Counted from the stretch's first letter, positions 34,968 through 46,793 are shown. The stretch is DNA of 64,000 nt from Corticium candelabrum (GCF_963422355.1 NC_085088.1:6166414-6230413); one strand, 5' to 3'. The notes: generated from the sequence alone by a model not told the origin. Numbers and translations: made by a program.

Positions 34968-35068
34968 TGTTCAACCAAGTCAGATCTACAGTAGTGATTA
35001 TTGAAATTAACTCAAATCAGTATTACCCGTATATCGCAACATCTAACAACCTAAACTCTAATATTACA
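34968..35068 (-). repeat. G1 5-prime LTR
   Basis: 101 bp, minus-strand form begins TGTAATATTAGAG and ends GGTTGAACA, giving TG...CA termini; same length as the 3-prime copy. Confidence 0.85.
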
Positions 35069-35192
35069 CTCTCAAGGAAGTTTCACGCGTACGACATTAA
35101 GGAATTAATGCTTCGTGATTGGGTCACACTAAGGAAGCGTGGCACATTTCTGTAGCGTGACAGACATAACCAGCCAGCCAGCCACATAGTCC

Positions 35193-35400
35193 CCAGACCG
35201 GAAGTCGGTTTAGCCTTATACGTTTAGAGTACGCTACTTGCCAAGTCTCGTGACTTTTACAAAGTCCCTTTTCTTATAGGCTCATAGCTGAATCGAGATC
35301 GGGGCCCCAAATTCGAACGAGTGATTGTACGCATGCGCAAACACATTTTTAGTCGACGGAGTCACGTGTGTCACGTGCACTATTTTAATCTGATATAGAT
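35193..35400. repeat. right copy of the 205-bp direct repeat around gypsy G1
   Basis: Matches 30760-30963 with scattered substitutions and one 6-bp insertion. Paired CACGTG boxes at 35363 and 35372 are retained. Confidence 0.8.
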
Positions 35401-35486
35401 CTGATACCGAAGTGCTTGATTGGCTTGTACCCTAGATAATCTTGTAGAGTAACTGTTGACACTTTGATGGAGCGACGCTCGTTTCA

Positions 35487-35518
35487 GTGTTGAAAGGTGG
35501 TCGACCACCTTTCAACAC
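35487..35518. repeat. 32-bp perfect palindrome
   Basis: Every base pairs with its mirror; the centre is GGTGGTCGACCACC. No gene lies within several hundred bases. It could be a fused pair of terminal repeats, a recombination scar or a protein-binding dyad. Confidence 0.9.
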
Positions 35519-35884
35519 CATTAGCTCTCCCTGGGATCCTAATTCGGAACTTTTAGTTTCTTTCAGATACAACTATCACATCGCGTTGCGATTTTGCAAT
35601 GTGTTTATCTAGTCTGTACTGACGATGTAGAATAATTTTGGGGAATGTTTAGGCTCTGGCTACCATTTTCTCCTCATCTTGCCGAAGGTAAGCTAAAACG
35701 GCCTGATTCTCTTTAGTAATCGTTTATTAGTGCCAAACATGGTACAGACAATTACATATATCTACTAGCATGGTGCTTGCACGTTTCATTTGGTGTGGAT
35801 GGCAATATGGCGTACAGAGAGTGATTTCTCTCAATGCCTAATTGAAAGTAATCACTTACGCGGTAGTTTGAGGCACTAACAAAA
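35519..35884. other. non-coding DNA
   Basis: Nothing beyond the palindrome at its left edge. Confidence 0.5.
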
Positions 35885-37965
35885 TTGTTACTGTCTGGAT
35901 TTTATTGGTATGCACTCCAGACTTCCTTAGCACGAGTCATCTCCGTCCTGAAGTGGACTTCTCAGTCAACGAATGTGTACTAGTCTACCGACCCTCGACT
36001 CAATTACATGTAGCTATACAGGCATAAACAGCTAATTTTATTGCGATGAACCTTTGAAGAGCACACTGCTACGCATGTAGAGTAACGCAGTTGTATACAC
36101 GTTCCCTTGTGTCTGATTCTGCACGTGCATGGGTGGAGCGAACGACGTCATTTGATCTAAATGATTTGAACTTTTCCCAACTGTTTCTGAATACATGTCG
36201 ACGTTTGCTTCGTCTCAATCTGCTGCTTTTCAAGAAGCAGTTGATGCTGTTAGGTCAAAACGTTTATCAGTCCGTCAAGCAGCAAAGACCTATGGCTGCG
36301 CTACAACAACTCTCTACAGCCACGTTCGTGTTGTTGTTAAACACCAGCAAACTGGCAGGCCTACCACGCTTTCAGAGCTAGAAGAGAAGGTAGTGGTTCG
36401 TGCATGCATAGCTCTAGGAACATTTGTCTACCCAGCTACACGTGACCTGGTTGGGCGTGTGCTCAAGCAATATCTAGCAGATGTTGGTTGTCAAAGCTCT
36501 TTTCCATCAGGCGAGCCATCAAAGAAGTGTTGGAGTGCTTTCTTCAAACACTGGCCAGAACTAACGGAAAGGAAACCCCCAGCATCTAACAATCCAACGA
36601 GCCAAGTGTTGCACACCTGAATTTATCGATGGTTTCTTCACAAAACTGGAGGAAGTATTGAGGGATGAAGGTCTGCTAGACCTAAAGTACAGTGACCTTG
36701 CAGCTCGTCTATGGAACTGTGACGAAACAGATCTTTCCACTTCTGTAACTTCTACAAAAGTCATTGTCAGAAGAGGAGGCAAGCACGTTGTTGAAGTAGG
36801 CAGTGGATCCGGCAGAGAGCATATTACAGTGCTAGCCTCTGGATCAGCATTAGGCGAAAAGCTCCCTCTCTATGTTGTGTATAAAGCTAAGACAGCTGAT
36901 CCAGCATGTATGGAAAACGGCCCCACTGGAACAAGATATACCAGCAGTGACTCTGGATGGATGGAAGAAGCACAATTCACAGAATGGTTTTCCTCTGTCT
37001 TTTGCCAGCTACAGAATCAGTGCGAAAGTCTCTGCCTGTGATGCTTATTCTAGATGGTCATGGCTCACACATCTCACTGAAAATAGTAACATGTGCCAGG
37101 GAAAACGACACACTTATATTTTGCTTACCACCACACACAACACACATTCTACAGTCCTTAGATGTGAGTGTCTTTCGAGCCTGGAGTCAAGTCTTAAAAA
37201 TCTACAAAACCGAAATATGTCAGGCAGTCACAAAAAAATCTTTTCCTTCTCTACTAAAGAAATTATGGGAAAATAGTGTTTTCCCTGAGCATTTGGTCAG
37301 TGGCTTTCGAGCAACAGGTATTCATCTTCTAAACGGGAAAGGTATTGCACATGGTGCACTTAATCCATCAATGCCTTACACGAAATGCAGCTATGATCGC
37401 CTGACAACAGCAACACCAATCACAGAAAAAATAACATCCATCTTCAAGGAGCATTTTCAAGCCAAGCTCACCAAGCCTGCCTCTAAGAGCGGAAGATCTT
37501 CAGCTCAACTATTACGGAAAATCAGTGACTAGTGTAGAAGCCGGACAACGCCTCAGAGAAAGAGAACGCCAAAAGAAAGAAAGAAAGAAAGAAAGAAGAA
37601 ACGAAGGAATGCCGAAGTTGACTTAGCTTTGCCCCTTAATAGTAGTAAAGAAAATCTGTGCCAGGGATGTGGTAAGGACTATGAAAACGATACCACAGAT
37701 GATCAGCAGTGGAGGATAGGCTGCGATATAGCAGGCTGCAGAAGGTGGTACCACTACTGGTGCTCCATGTTTACAGACATGCCTGATACGGCTGAGTCGT
37801 GGATCTGCCCAGCATGTTCTTAAATACATCTTTCATAAATTCTTTCTTAAGCTCAGTAGAAATAATTTTCTTTATGTAGAAACCATTTCTCTATGTAGGA
37901 GTAACGTTGGCGCCACATTGTAAATGGTTCATATTAATGACAATAAGGTAATGACGATGTTGCAA
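35885..37965 (+). mobile_element. Tigger-PHD element, copy B
   Basis: The better preserved copy of the 2.0-kb element also found at 13870-15880. It includes about 300 bp of 5-prime leader shared with copy A and ends near a GTAACGTTGG / CACATTGTA block. A (GAAA)n run at 37574-37600 lies inside the coding region and may have caused a frame slip. Confidence 0.8.
36195..37823 (+). pseudogene. Tigger-like transposase with C-terminal PHD finger, copy B
   Basis: An ATG at 36195 starts MSTFASSQSAAFQEAVDAV (psq HTH), followed by a CENP-B-type HTH (KKCWSAFFKHWPELTE). DDE_1 then spans two frames: LWNCDETDL (first Asp), LILDGHGSH (second Asp) and ILQSLDVSVF (third Asp), all retained. Frames change near 36620 and 37000, and a stop at 37530 precedes the tail. 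The tail (37629-37823) encodes CQGCGKDY, WRIGC, RRWYHYWC and WICPACS, a C4-H-C3 PHD finger pattern. PHD fingers usually read histone H3 tails, so the element may have targeted chromatin; that role is an inference. Confidence 0.85.
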
Positions 37966-38324
37966 AATTCTAGACTCAAGTCCATCTGATGAAAAGATGA
38001 ACACTTCCTATGCTGTAAATTACGTTGCTCGGGCATATCCACAGTTCCTTTTCGTCTCTGATGATATTTAGCAGTCTTTCACATCGTAAATGACACAGAA
38101 ACCTCACAAAAATCTGTTGAAGATCAATGGTTACTACGTTCTTGGCGATGATGTAGTTTAACATCTACAAAACAACAAAGAACTGAAGCTAAATCTTCAT
38201 GATTTCAAGAATACGCAACAACACCTAGGCAACATTGGAACGTGATCTACCCTGCTTGACAAGAACAAGTCCTATCCTCAGTTTCCGTGCATGTAGCATT
38301 ATCTCTTCGGTACTCGGAACACGT
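37966..38324. other. non-coding DNA
   Basis: No supported feature. Confidence 0.45.
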
Positions 38325-39815
38325 ATATACGGTATAGCAACAGCAACTCGTGGTAACACGTTTCAGCAGCTGCGGTGTTTTTCTCATCAACTTCTGGGGC
38401 TTAGCTTAAAATTAAGTCGGCAAGTTGAAAAATTAAATCGGGGCGACGCTTTGTTCCAGTCGTATTGTTTTATCTCTCGTAGGTAGATAATTTACCTCTT
38501 CTGCTGTCGGGCGAATTAGTCGTGACTAATATCGCGTGACCGTTCGACAGACGCCATCTACATTGGGAATTCGAATAGAGCGCACGCGCTTTATCTGTTG
38601 GTTGATGTTCTTTTGTTTCATAGAGCAGCAGCAATTGGTGGTAACACGTTCAGCAGCTGCAAAAGTTTTCTCATCAACTTCTGGGGCTTAGCTTAAGTCT
38701 CGTTGTCACGTCAAATTGAAATTGAATCGGGTGACACTTTATTCCAGTCGTGTTGTTGTGTCTCTCGTAGGTAGATAATTTCCTCTTCTGCTGTCGGGCG
38801 AATTATTCGTAACTAATATCGCGTGACCGTTCGACAAACGCCATCTACATCGGGAATTCAATTAAATAGAGCTCACGTGCTTTATCTGTCGGTTGATGTT
38901 CTTTGTTACGTATAGCAACAGCAACTCGTGGTAACACGTTTCAGCAGCTACGAAGTTTCTCTTATTATCCTCTTGGGCTTAGCTTAAGTATCTTTGTCAC
39001 GTCAAACTGAAATTGGATCGAGGTGACACTTTATGCCTGTCGTGTTGTTGTCGCTGTCGTAACAATGTAGACAGGTATAGATGATTTTTCTCTTCTGAGG
39101 TCGGGCGAATTAGTAGTGACTAATATCGCGCGACCGTTAGCGTCGCTCCCGTATTCGTCGGCGTTGGAGGGCGCGTCGTCGTTTTCTGTGTTAAATAGTC
39201 GGAAGGCTTGACGCGGTTACTAGGCCATTCAATTAATAATTGTTAACGCGTTGAAAACCACGAGGCAAGTAATCGTCTTGTAGCAAAGAAAGAGAGCGCG
39301 AAAAACGTTGACAAACGCCATCTACATCGGGAATTCGAATAGAGCCCACCTGCTTTATCTATCGGTTGATGTTCTTTTCTTTTGTATATCAACAGCAGCT
39401 GGTGGTAACATTGCATGTACGGCTGCTTCACAACCTCCTTCTTGTCCAGCACAGAGTTGCATTGCTCCTGTTACTGACTGAACGTCATCTCCTATTTCTG
39501 ATAAGATGGCCTTTCCAATAACTCTGCGAATGATTTTACAGACACCAATGGGTCGGACGCCTGGATTCTTGTTTAGTGGTACAAACGACAAGCAAAGAAG
39601 CAGCAACTCCCTTTGGATCTACACATTCAAACGCTAAACGCCTTGCAAATGAAGCAAGAGCATCACACAAAAGATTGGAGGAGCTCTTAAAACTGTTGCG
39701 AAGACATTTCAACGTAGCAGCGTCCATTCCTGATGGACCAGCTGATCCAGAAGAACGAAGTGCCATCTTCGGAATAAGTGAACCATCTATTGCTCGAAAA
39801 AGTTAGTCATGGCAT
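38325..39815 (-). repeat. composite repeat copy 3: tandem array joined to RT stub
   Basis: Unit boxes are near 38551, 38839 and 39317, so spacings (about 288 and 478 bp) match copy 2 closely. The RT junction is at about 39390, again at the CAGCAGCTGGTGGTAACA motif. Confidence 0.8.
39395..39800 (-). pseudogene. non-LTR reverse transcriptase N-terminal stub, copy 3
   Basis: Encodes MALRSSGSAGPSGMDAATLK, then after a frameshift FVPLNKNPGVRPIGVCKIIR and CAGQEGGCEAAVHAM, ending at the same residue as copies 1 and 2. A short deletion relative to copy 2 removes the sequence before AIDGSL. Confidence 0.8.
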
Positions 39816-39837
39816 CGCAATGTGCTTGGGTAGAAGT

Positions 39838-40310
39838 AGATAAATAGGTAGATAGATTGATAGATAGATAGATGGATAGATAGATAGATATATTTATACA
39901 CACAGCCCTATCAGCTCAAGGCTGATCTTCCAAGGGGCCCTGTCATAACAGAATATGCAGTATATATACATTTCTAAAAGTTAAGAATATACTAGAGTTT
40001 AAGATCTGAAGGACAAATTTCTAAAGATAGATAAAGATGGTGCATGACGGAGGGCAGAAGACAAATTATTCCATAATTGGGCGCCTCTGTAAACAAAACC
40101 CTTTTTCAAACATTCACTTTGCGGTCTTGGTGTCTGTGACTTCTAACTCCCATTTCATTATTTGATTTTAGAATGGTTAGTAGTGAAGAAGGTGCAAGTC
40201 TTTTCATGATCTTGAAAGCCACTTTACTAGCTTGAAAGTCTTGTCTTTCTTGTAAACGTCTTCAATGCAAGTCCTCAAGTAGGGATGTGATTGGGGAGCC
40301 CAACTTGGCG
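39838..40310 (-). mobile_element. CR1/L2-like LINE, 3-prime end only
   Basis: In minus orientation the last coding block reads KGFVYRGAQLWNNLSSALRH, APSLSIFRNLSFRS and stop, the usual C-terminal end of CR1-like RT proteins; upstream, QDFQASKVAFKIMKRLAPSS is in another frame. The 3-prime UTR ends with a perfect hairpin ATCAGC-CTTGA-GCTGAT, GTATAAATAT and a (TATC)n tail at about 39838-39895. It truncates gypsy G2 gag. Confidence 0.75.
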
Positions 40311-40322
40311 TCAAAAATCAAT

Positions 40323-41320
40323 CTAAATCGGCAACAGACTGCGCTTCCCTTTGTATCGCGTTTCTGAAATCCTGGGCAGCCAGTATTTATTTCCGGGATC
40401 TAAACGTCCCTTGAGTACTGATACTGCTGCCTGCCATGTAGCCTTGTCTTCTTGAGACAGTAGGTTCCATTCTTGGAGATCCTTTTTTCTAAAGTGACCA
40501 GCTAACTGAATAAGTAGTTCTTCCTCCTTCCAGGCATTCCACATTGTTGCTTTCTCAAGAGCTGGCAACCAGTCATCTACTCGTACTTCCATGTTCTCGC
40601 CTGTAAACCAATCAACTGGTGGAGCTTCACCTTGCCGCTTCTTTTCTACTCCCGCACTAACTCGCATTGGGGACTCCGAGCTGCCGCGCGGCAGGGACTC
40701 CAAAGCGGTTGAAACTCCGAGGACCTTGCATTCATCCAGTTGCCGTATCAACGATGCCACTTCTGCCTCTTTCTCTGCTGCTAGCCGCTCATTCTCCTCG
40801 CCTCGCTGGCAAGCCAAAGCCCAAAACCGTGTGCTCTTTTTCTTCGCTGCCTCTAGTTCGGATCTCAATCGTCCTATCTCGTCCTGCTGCCCGCTCTCCT
40901 CCTTTGCTGTTGCCATTGGATAGTTTGCAATGCTCTCTTCAGATGCAGTTTCGTCTCTTCGAGTTCGTCGATATTTTTCGCTAATTCCACTACTGTCACG
41001 CGGTGCACAACCACCTCCGTGTTCTGGAACACGCTCGTTTCGTCTATCAACGATAAGTGCAACATTGTTTCTATCGTACTCTTCACTTCGTGAATGACGA
41101 CTTGCACGTTTCGTGGCTCTCCGTCCGCCTCTAGCAGTTTGTCTTCGATGAGCTGCCGAAGCTCCTCCATTGACGCGTTCGTCGGCAGGCCCAGCATTGC
41201 TGCAATTCGACGCAGGTTCGCTGCCGATAGCCTCCGTGAATTTAACGATACCACATCTCCCGGCGGCAGAGCTAGTTCCTCATCCTTCGCTGCAGATTTC
41301 GAGCTTGCGTTATCACTCAT
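40323..41320 (-). pseudogene. G2 gag with SAP-like N terminus and coiled coil
   Basis: The ATG at 41320 is 17 bases past the primer-binding site. The SAP-like helix-extension-helix has LPPGDVVSLNSRRLSAANLR and RRIAAMLGLPTNASMEELRQ, followed by a long heptad-rich region. One frameshift near 40916 moves coding to the frame with LRSELEAAKKKSTRFWALAC and the capsid core WLPALEKATMWNAWKEEELL, IQLAGHFRKKDLQEWNLLSQ. A second frameshift near 40395 precedes AAQDFRNAIQREAQSVADL, where the element ends. Confidence 0.8.
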
Positions 41321-41336
41321 TCCGGCTTTTGATTCA

Positions 41337-41354
41337 ATCTCGGTGGGACCTCCA
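41337..41354 (-). promoter_or_regulatory. G2 primer-binding site, tRNA-Gln type
   Basis: Minus strand TGGAGGTCCCACCGAGAT. From general knowledge this equals the complement of the 3-prime end of animal tRNA-Gln(TTG). It lies directly next to the LTR. Confidence 0.7.
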
Positions 41355-41461
41355 CTATAACACGGTTCGTACGCAATATCCAGGTTTATTGCAGGACGGA
41401 CAGTCCTCTCTAACGAACTCAAGAGGCACTAACATTAGACTGTCAAAACCCGGGCGTGACA
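41355..41461 (-). repeat. G2 5-prime LTR
   Basis: About 107 bp. The minus strand begins TGTCACGCCCGGG and contains an AATAAA near its end. The exact inner border is uncertain because no second LTR is available. Confidence 0.55.
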
Positions 41462-44424
41462 TACCCTCATAGATGCAGTCATTCTACCACACATGCGCAC
41501 TACTTCTAATTCAAATCTAATTATAATAAACAGTCTGTTACATAATTAAACACGTTCCTCACACATGTATTGGGTTGCGCAATGGGCATACTCCACCCAA
41601 ACCCGTCTCGTGATCTAGCTGTTCGTACACCGGCTGCCGAATGCTCCTTCCACCCACTGTAGACAGGATAGAAACGGATGCTACCGCTCCTACGAATTTG
41701 TCTTAACTCCTTTTGGCAACGCAGGCAAGGGTGGTTTACAGTATACCTTGATCTGGCTGGGTGCTCCCGTCCCACCAGTCACTTCGCTCCCCCTCGCCCT
41801 AGAGCCTCCATTTAAACCAATCGGCACAGAGTAGAAGTGCAAAACCGGGTTGGGGATACTGGAGTCACGCAGGTAGTTTTGGCATGCACCATTAATTGAA
41901 ACGTGACTGCCGGACTCGACCTAGTCATTTCGAATATTTGGATTAAATATGACGTCGGTCGTTCATCAGGTAACTGTTCTACTTACAGCTAATACACATG
42001 GTTTTTGAACATTGTAGATGACATGTTCAACAGTTGGTAGAGCGCAATGTTGTATTGTCCCATGAGACCAGGTCAATGTAATTTGTTTCCTTTCTTTAAA
42101 TAAATCTATATTCAACACTTTTTTTGTATGTACATATATAGCACATAATTGTTTCAACGCAATGCTCCATGTTTGTTCTAAACCATATAAAATACAGGTA
42201 ACTTGTATGCTTGTATGCACTAATGTATACAGTATGCAAGACAAATTGAACCCTCAAATAGATTAATAACAAGTGGTGCCAAATTGTAGCTTTTCTCGAA
42301 TGCCTCAGAGACCACTATACAAGACAGCCAACAATGTCTATCAAATAGCACTCAATTATAGCATACATCTCACCAGTATTTGATAAGCCAGTACTGCAAC
42401 AATATGAAAGAGGAAAAAACTTGAGCCGGTATAAAGTTCTATAAGAAAAGGGCCTCAGATTGATTACAGTTCATACAGAGCTTTCTGCGTTTCACGCAAA
42501 CGCAACGTACGCAGTGACCAGGACCATTGCATGGGCAGTACTTGACCATAATCAGACTCTCGCTCGTAATCAAGACAAAGAACTAACCTCTAGCTCCACA
42601 GAAAAACAAGCGAAAACGTTGACGAATTCAAACCGGTGACTGTTGATAACGCTCCGCGAACAGACAATTGGCAAATGACTAGATTCCGTTTCCGACTGAC
42701 TCAATAAACCATTCTTCAAAGCTTATAGCTATGATGCTGTGAAACTTCTCCTTCTAGCCGACAAGACCCAGCGAGGCCAACGTCCTAATGCGCAGCCATG
42801 CTCTAACATGGATATAGTGGATGTTTCATGTGTTTATCTGGTGACATAATTGTGACAGAGAGTGTAGATGGGCATCCTGTCTTCCTGTCTCTTGTGCTTC
42901 TTTCACATCGTTTTCTGACATGGCCAAACTTCTTGATTGCCATATTTATTGCTGGTTTTTCTTTTTATGTTGCAGCGCCTAACAGTTTTGAAAATGACTC
43001 TTTTTTCCCTGTTTTGCCATAGGGCTATTTGTAATTCGATTTTGTTTAGTTTTTTCTAGCTGTTGTATCCATGTCTGTGCACTTGTTGTTGTGTCAAATG
43101 GAAGCAACAAAAGAACTTTAAAAGCACATGGTGATGCTGCAAGGAAGTTTCTACACTGTAAAACAAATGTGTTGCATTAACACTTTTTGGTGTGTTATTT
43201 ACTTGAAGCCCAAAATAACACACTACACATGCGTTATTTACCAAATCTGTGTTGCTTCAACACGCGTTTGTGTGCTGTTTTAACAAGTCATGTTTTGATT
43301 TGCTATAATTCAAAATGTGCTGTAATTACTGTGATATTAAAACAAACCTGACAACAATAGTTAATACTGTAGTTCTACATCATATCTAGTTCTTCCATTT
43401 TGTCCATAAGCTCGGCAGCATAGGACCTTATTCTGGTCGGTCGTTTTCCTTTGTCTGGAATCCTCAGCTACACGTCTTGCAACAAAAACAAGAACCCATA
43501 GTATGTAGCCATCACAGATAACACCGTCTTGGCCATTATAGTTGGTCTTTCTCTGACATTTTTGACACGAAAGTCTTTTCTGCTCCAATGACTGAAATAA
43601 TTCTACCCGCCCTTTTGTTTCTGTTCTATAAAAATCACTGACGGTGCGACTAAGTATGTGAGGTCTTCATCTTTGTCCCCAGAAGACTATAAATAATCAC
43701 AAGGTTACTGAGTTGCAGATATAAATTCAACAGGTCATAACTGAACCAATTTTGTAGCTACCACAACAGACAGGCAATTTGAGATCAGATCAATAGCTGG
43801 AATAGAGAGCCCTGAAGAGCTTTTTACGATACTGTTTGCTTGAGAGGTCTTTACTTTGTCCAAGCCTGTACAAATGTCTTTGATCTGTGTCTCTGACAGT
43901 CTTTGCAGTGAGAATCGGATGTTTCTTGGTAACAGCTTTATGTTTCTTGGGAGTTGGTTTCCAGATATTAGCTGTTTCTTCTGCTTCCTTGTGATTGGTC
44001 ATCATGTTAATGTCAAGCTACAAAATACCGTATTCGCCCGTCATAACGCTCTGGGCGAATAGAAAAGAAATTTCTTTTTCTGGGCGTACATGTATACTAG
44101 GGCATGGGCGTTATTTTGGACCTAGGCGTAGACATGGTCACAAAATGCTGTCATTTAGCCATGCAGTCGTCATCTAGACATAGAAATACCACAAACGCCG
44201 CCTGCAATCACAGCCATGGCCAAGGACTTGAATTTCAGGGGCCAGATCTGGAAATGTGGAACTTGACAGGGGCCACTAATGCACTTACTAATGGCAAGCA
44301 CTAATTAATTAGTACTTATGTAATGAACACACTGAACTACCATTGGTATTCCCGTACAGGTATCTGTCTGTTAGTAAATATATACTAATGTAACTAATAC
44401 AAAAGAACTCTCCACAAACTTTAA
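41462..44424. other. about 3 kb without a recognised gene
   Basis: Open frames here (for example minus 41521-41775, 41966-42244 and 43361-43588) show no domain. A quasi-palindromic stretch with repeated GTGTTATTT/AACACAC motifs lies at about 43150-43275. No RNA gene was seen. Confidence 0.5.
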
Positions 44425-46751
44425 CTAAATGCTGTCAAGGTCTTGAAATGGAAAAGACGAAAGAGTTCTAGTGTCCATGAAGACTGCCAAGCGACTTTCC
44501 AGGTTGTCTTGGGTCATTCTTGTACTGCACTTGTCTTTTGTCAGGTTTATGTTCGAAAATGCACGTTCACATTCAACAGTATCAGGGATCATACACATGA
44601 GCGTTACCCCCAGCAATCCAAATTGGTCATGTTCCGTCATCTGCGTTAATCTGCTGAAGAATGTATCTGGTTGCTTTTCACATTGCAGAAAGAGGTAATC
44701 CATCGACTCATCATTCCTGTAGACGCTATATTGTCTTTTCGCAACAGGACCATTCAAACTGTTCTTGCAGTACTTTCTGACAACTGCTTCTATGTCACAT
44801 TTAGAATACTTGCGGTTTGCTGGGTTCAAAAGCTGACGTTTTGGACAACAAAGTCCAGTTCTGGAAAACGGGAATCGAGTGATCTGTCTATAGCAACTGT
44901 GAAATTGAAGATGTTCTTCATCACTTCATGCAGCTGAGCATAGGAGAGCTGGCCGGATGAAATTATCTTATCCTTGAAATCATCAAACTGTGTACAGTCA
45001 TAGTCTATATTGTCCACGTTCTTTCGCATGTTACTTTCGTGAAGACCGCCTTCCACTTCATGGAGTATGGGCTCGAGAAACGTTTTCTTGAACCCAGCTA
45101 TTTTTGATATGATGTGAAAAGGTCTTGACCTTTTATTTGAAGCTGAATATTTATGTCAGCTAATATGGTAGACGACCCTGAAGAAGGTAAACGTACAGTT
45201 GAAACTTGGGGTCAACTAACTCGTCATACAGCTCTTGCAAGTTTGCACTTTCACTCCGTCGAATTGAGGTGTTATGAGCCTCTAGTTCAAAATATGACAC
45301 AATCTCTGGCAGAAGATCAGCAAGTCTTTGAACGCAGACATTCAGAGACAACCATCTTACTCTGTGATAAGCCACTAGTTGATGATATTCATGCCCTTCA
45401 TCACTCAATTCGATGATAGCTTTTAGTTTCTCTTTTCCAACATGACTTTTTGAAATGTCTCATCACACCATCCACAGTTCTATGTACATTATCAGGGAGT
45501 TCTTCAAGTCCGCTCTTGGCTGCCAATACTTGTCAATGGACAATGCAATGCTGAAGAAAACTACTCTGATTATAGTTTCGTCTGAGATGTCCAGATACCC
45601 CTCTTCCTTCTGATGTCATTACTGAAGCTCCATCACTGGAAAAAGACACCAACTTCTCTTTCGGTAGATCTTCCTTGTTTACAAACCGGTCAAAAGTTTG
45701 AAACAAGTTTTCAGCATTAGGGCTGCCTTCTATTCTTAGGATAGTCAAAAATCGTGTTTCAACGTGGCATGCCTCCAAGTCAACATATCTGCAATAAATT
45801 ACTGCCTGTGCAAAGCCTCCCTTGTCTGTACTCTCATCCATCTGAATTCCCCAACATGTAGACGATCGGATGTTTCTCCTGTTTTCTTCCTGAATAAAAT
45901 CACCCATTTTAGAAACGCGGCGTGTAAGACTTTGTCTACTTTTTGAAGTGTCTTGAAAACCTTGGACTCCTTGTCACATGACTTTTCCCAGTCAACGGCT
46001 GCTTCTCCAAACCTAAGTGGCTTGTGGTGTTTTACAAGAGTATGAGAAAGTTTGTATGCCGCCAGCTGCTGTAAATTGTTTGAGTTGAACGTTTTCACAA
46101 ATGTCTTCGTTGCTTGCTTCACAAAGAGTTCTCTTTTCTTAGTACTCCATGCTTTAGTATCAGAGTGGTTACTCTCGTAATGCCACTGAAGGGTATATTT
46201 CTTCACGGTCTCCAATGTCTTATTACACTTCAATCAGACACATTTAGTGCTTTGTCGTCATACCTTACAAGATACGCTGTTTCCCATTCAGAGTGCCACA
46301 GACGTCTACAGTCGCCTGGCTTTCTATGACGTCGGTGATCTTCTCCTGACACTGAGTCGAGTGTTACAACGGTCTCATTTGACATTGAACAGTCAGATGC
46401 GACAGAAGAGAGGCAACGCGATTTTGCTGGTGGCCCCTCAAAACAATCAGAAGCTGGATCAGGTGTCCCTGGTGTCCACACTGTCGTCGAGGCCGCTACA
46501 AAGTCCTCATCTGAGGCTGGCCCTGGCTCGTCCGACAGTAAACATGACTGCGTTTGTTTGTCGCTGCAACTGCTAACAAACGTTTCAGATTCCAGACTTT
46601 CCTGCACTGGTGACGGCTGGTGTGACTGAGTCTGTCTAGGCGACTGCGGTCGTGCAGCATCGGCATACCTGACGGAGCTTGGCAGATACACGATAGGACC
46701 ACTACTCGTCTGAGTCTCACGACGGAACAGTCTCCACGGATCTCTATTCAT
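44425..46751 (-). pseudogene. hAT transposase, ZNF862-like, frameshifted
   Basis: Starts at ATG 46751 (MNRDPWRLFRRETQTSSG) with a Ser/Pro-rich leader ending WETAYLVRYDDKAL. A zinc finger (KCNKTLETVKKYTLQWHYES) follows after a frameshift. The catalytic region (45533-45907) has WGIQMDESTDKG, VETRFLTILRI, SFSSDGASVM and LQHCIVH. Fragments at 45160-45408 and 44826-45056 continue the insertion domain. The dimerisation domain (44425-44829) has LLGVTLMCMIPDTVECERAF. At least five frame changes rule out function. ZNF862-like hAT elements excise and insert with 8-bp duplications; the termini were not resolved. Confidence 0.85.
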
Positions 46752-46793
46752 GGTGAGAGCAACCACATCCGGATGTAACTCGCCGGCAGACAC

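Larger units (their letters stand above)
31119..35068 (-). mobile_element. Ty3/gypsy retrotransposon G1 with both LTRs
   Basis: 3.95 kb with 101-bp LTRs at each end, a primer-binding site, a polypurine tract (AAAGGGAGA next to 31219) and gag, protease, RT, RNase H and integrase in that order on the minus strand. Every coding segment is in a different frame from the next. The 5-bp flanks (TGTGA left, CTCTC right) do not match, so no target duplication survives. Confidence 0.9.
40323..41461 (-). mobile_element. Ty3/gypsy G2: 5-prime LTR, PBS and gag only
   Basis: A short LTR, a primer-binding site and a gag coding region on the minus strand. After the capsid, coding ends abruptly where the CR1-like fragment begins (about 40310). 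No protease, polymerase or 3-prime LTR remains. Confidence 0.75.

Noticed and set aside
31114..35073. Target-site duplication of gypsy G1
   Set aside because: The 5-bp flanks TGTGA and CTCTC do not match.
43150..43275. Quasi-palindromic GTGTTATTT/AACACAC stretch as a transposon
   Set aside because: Arms are too imperfect and short to define an element.
44225..44300. Left terminus of the ZNF862-like hAT element
   Set aside because: CAGGGGCC-like motifs occur here but I could not align them with a right terminus or find an 8-bp duplication.
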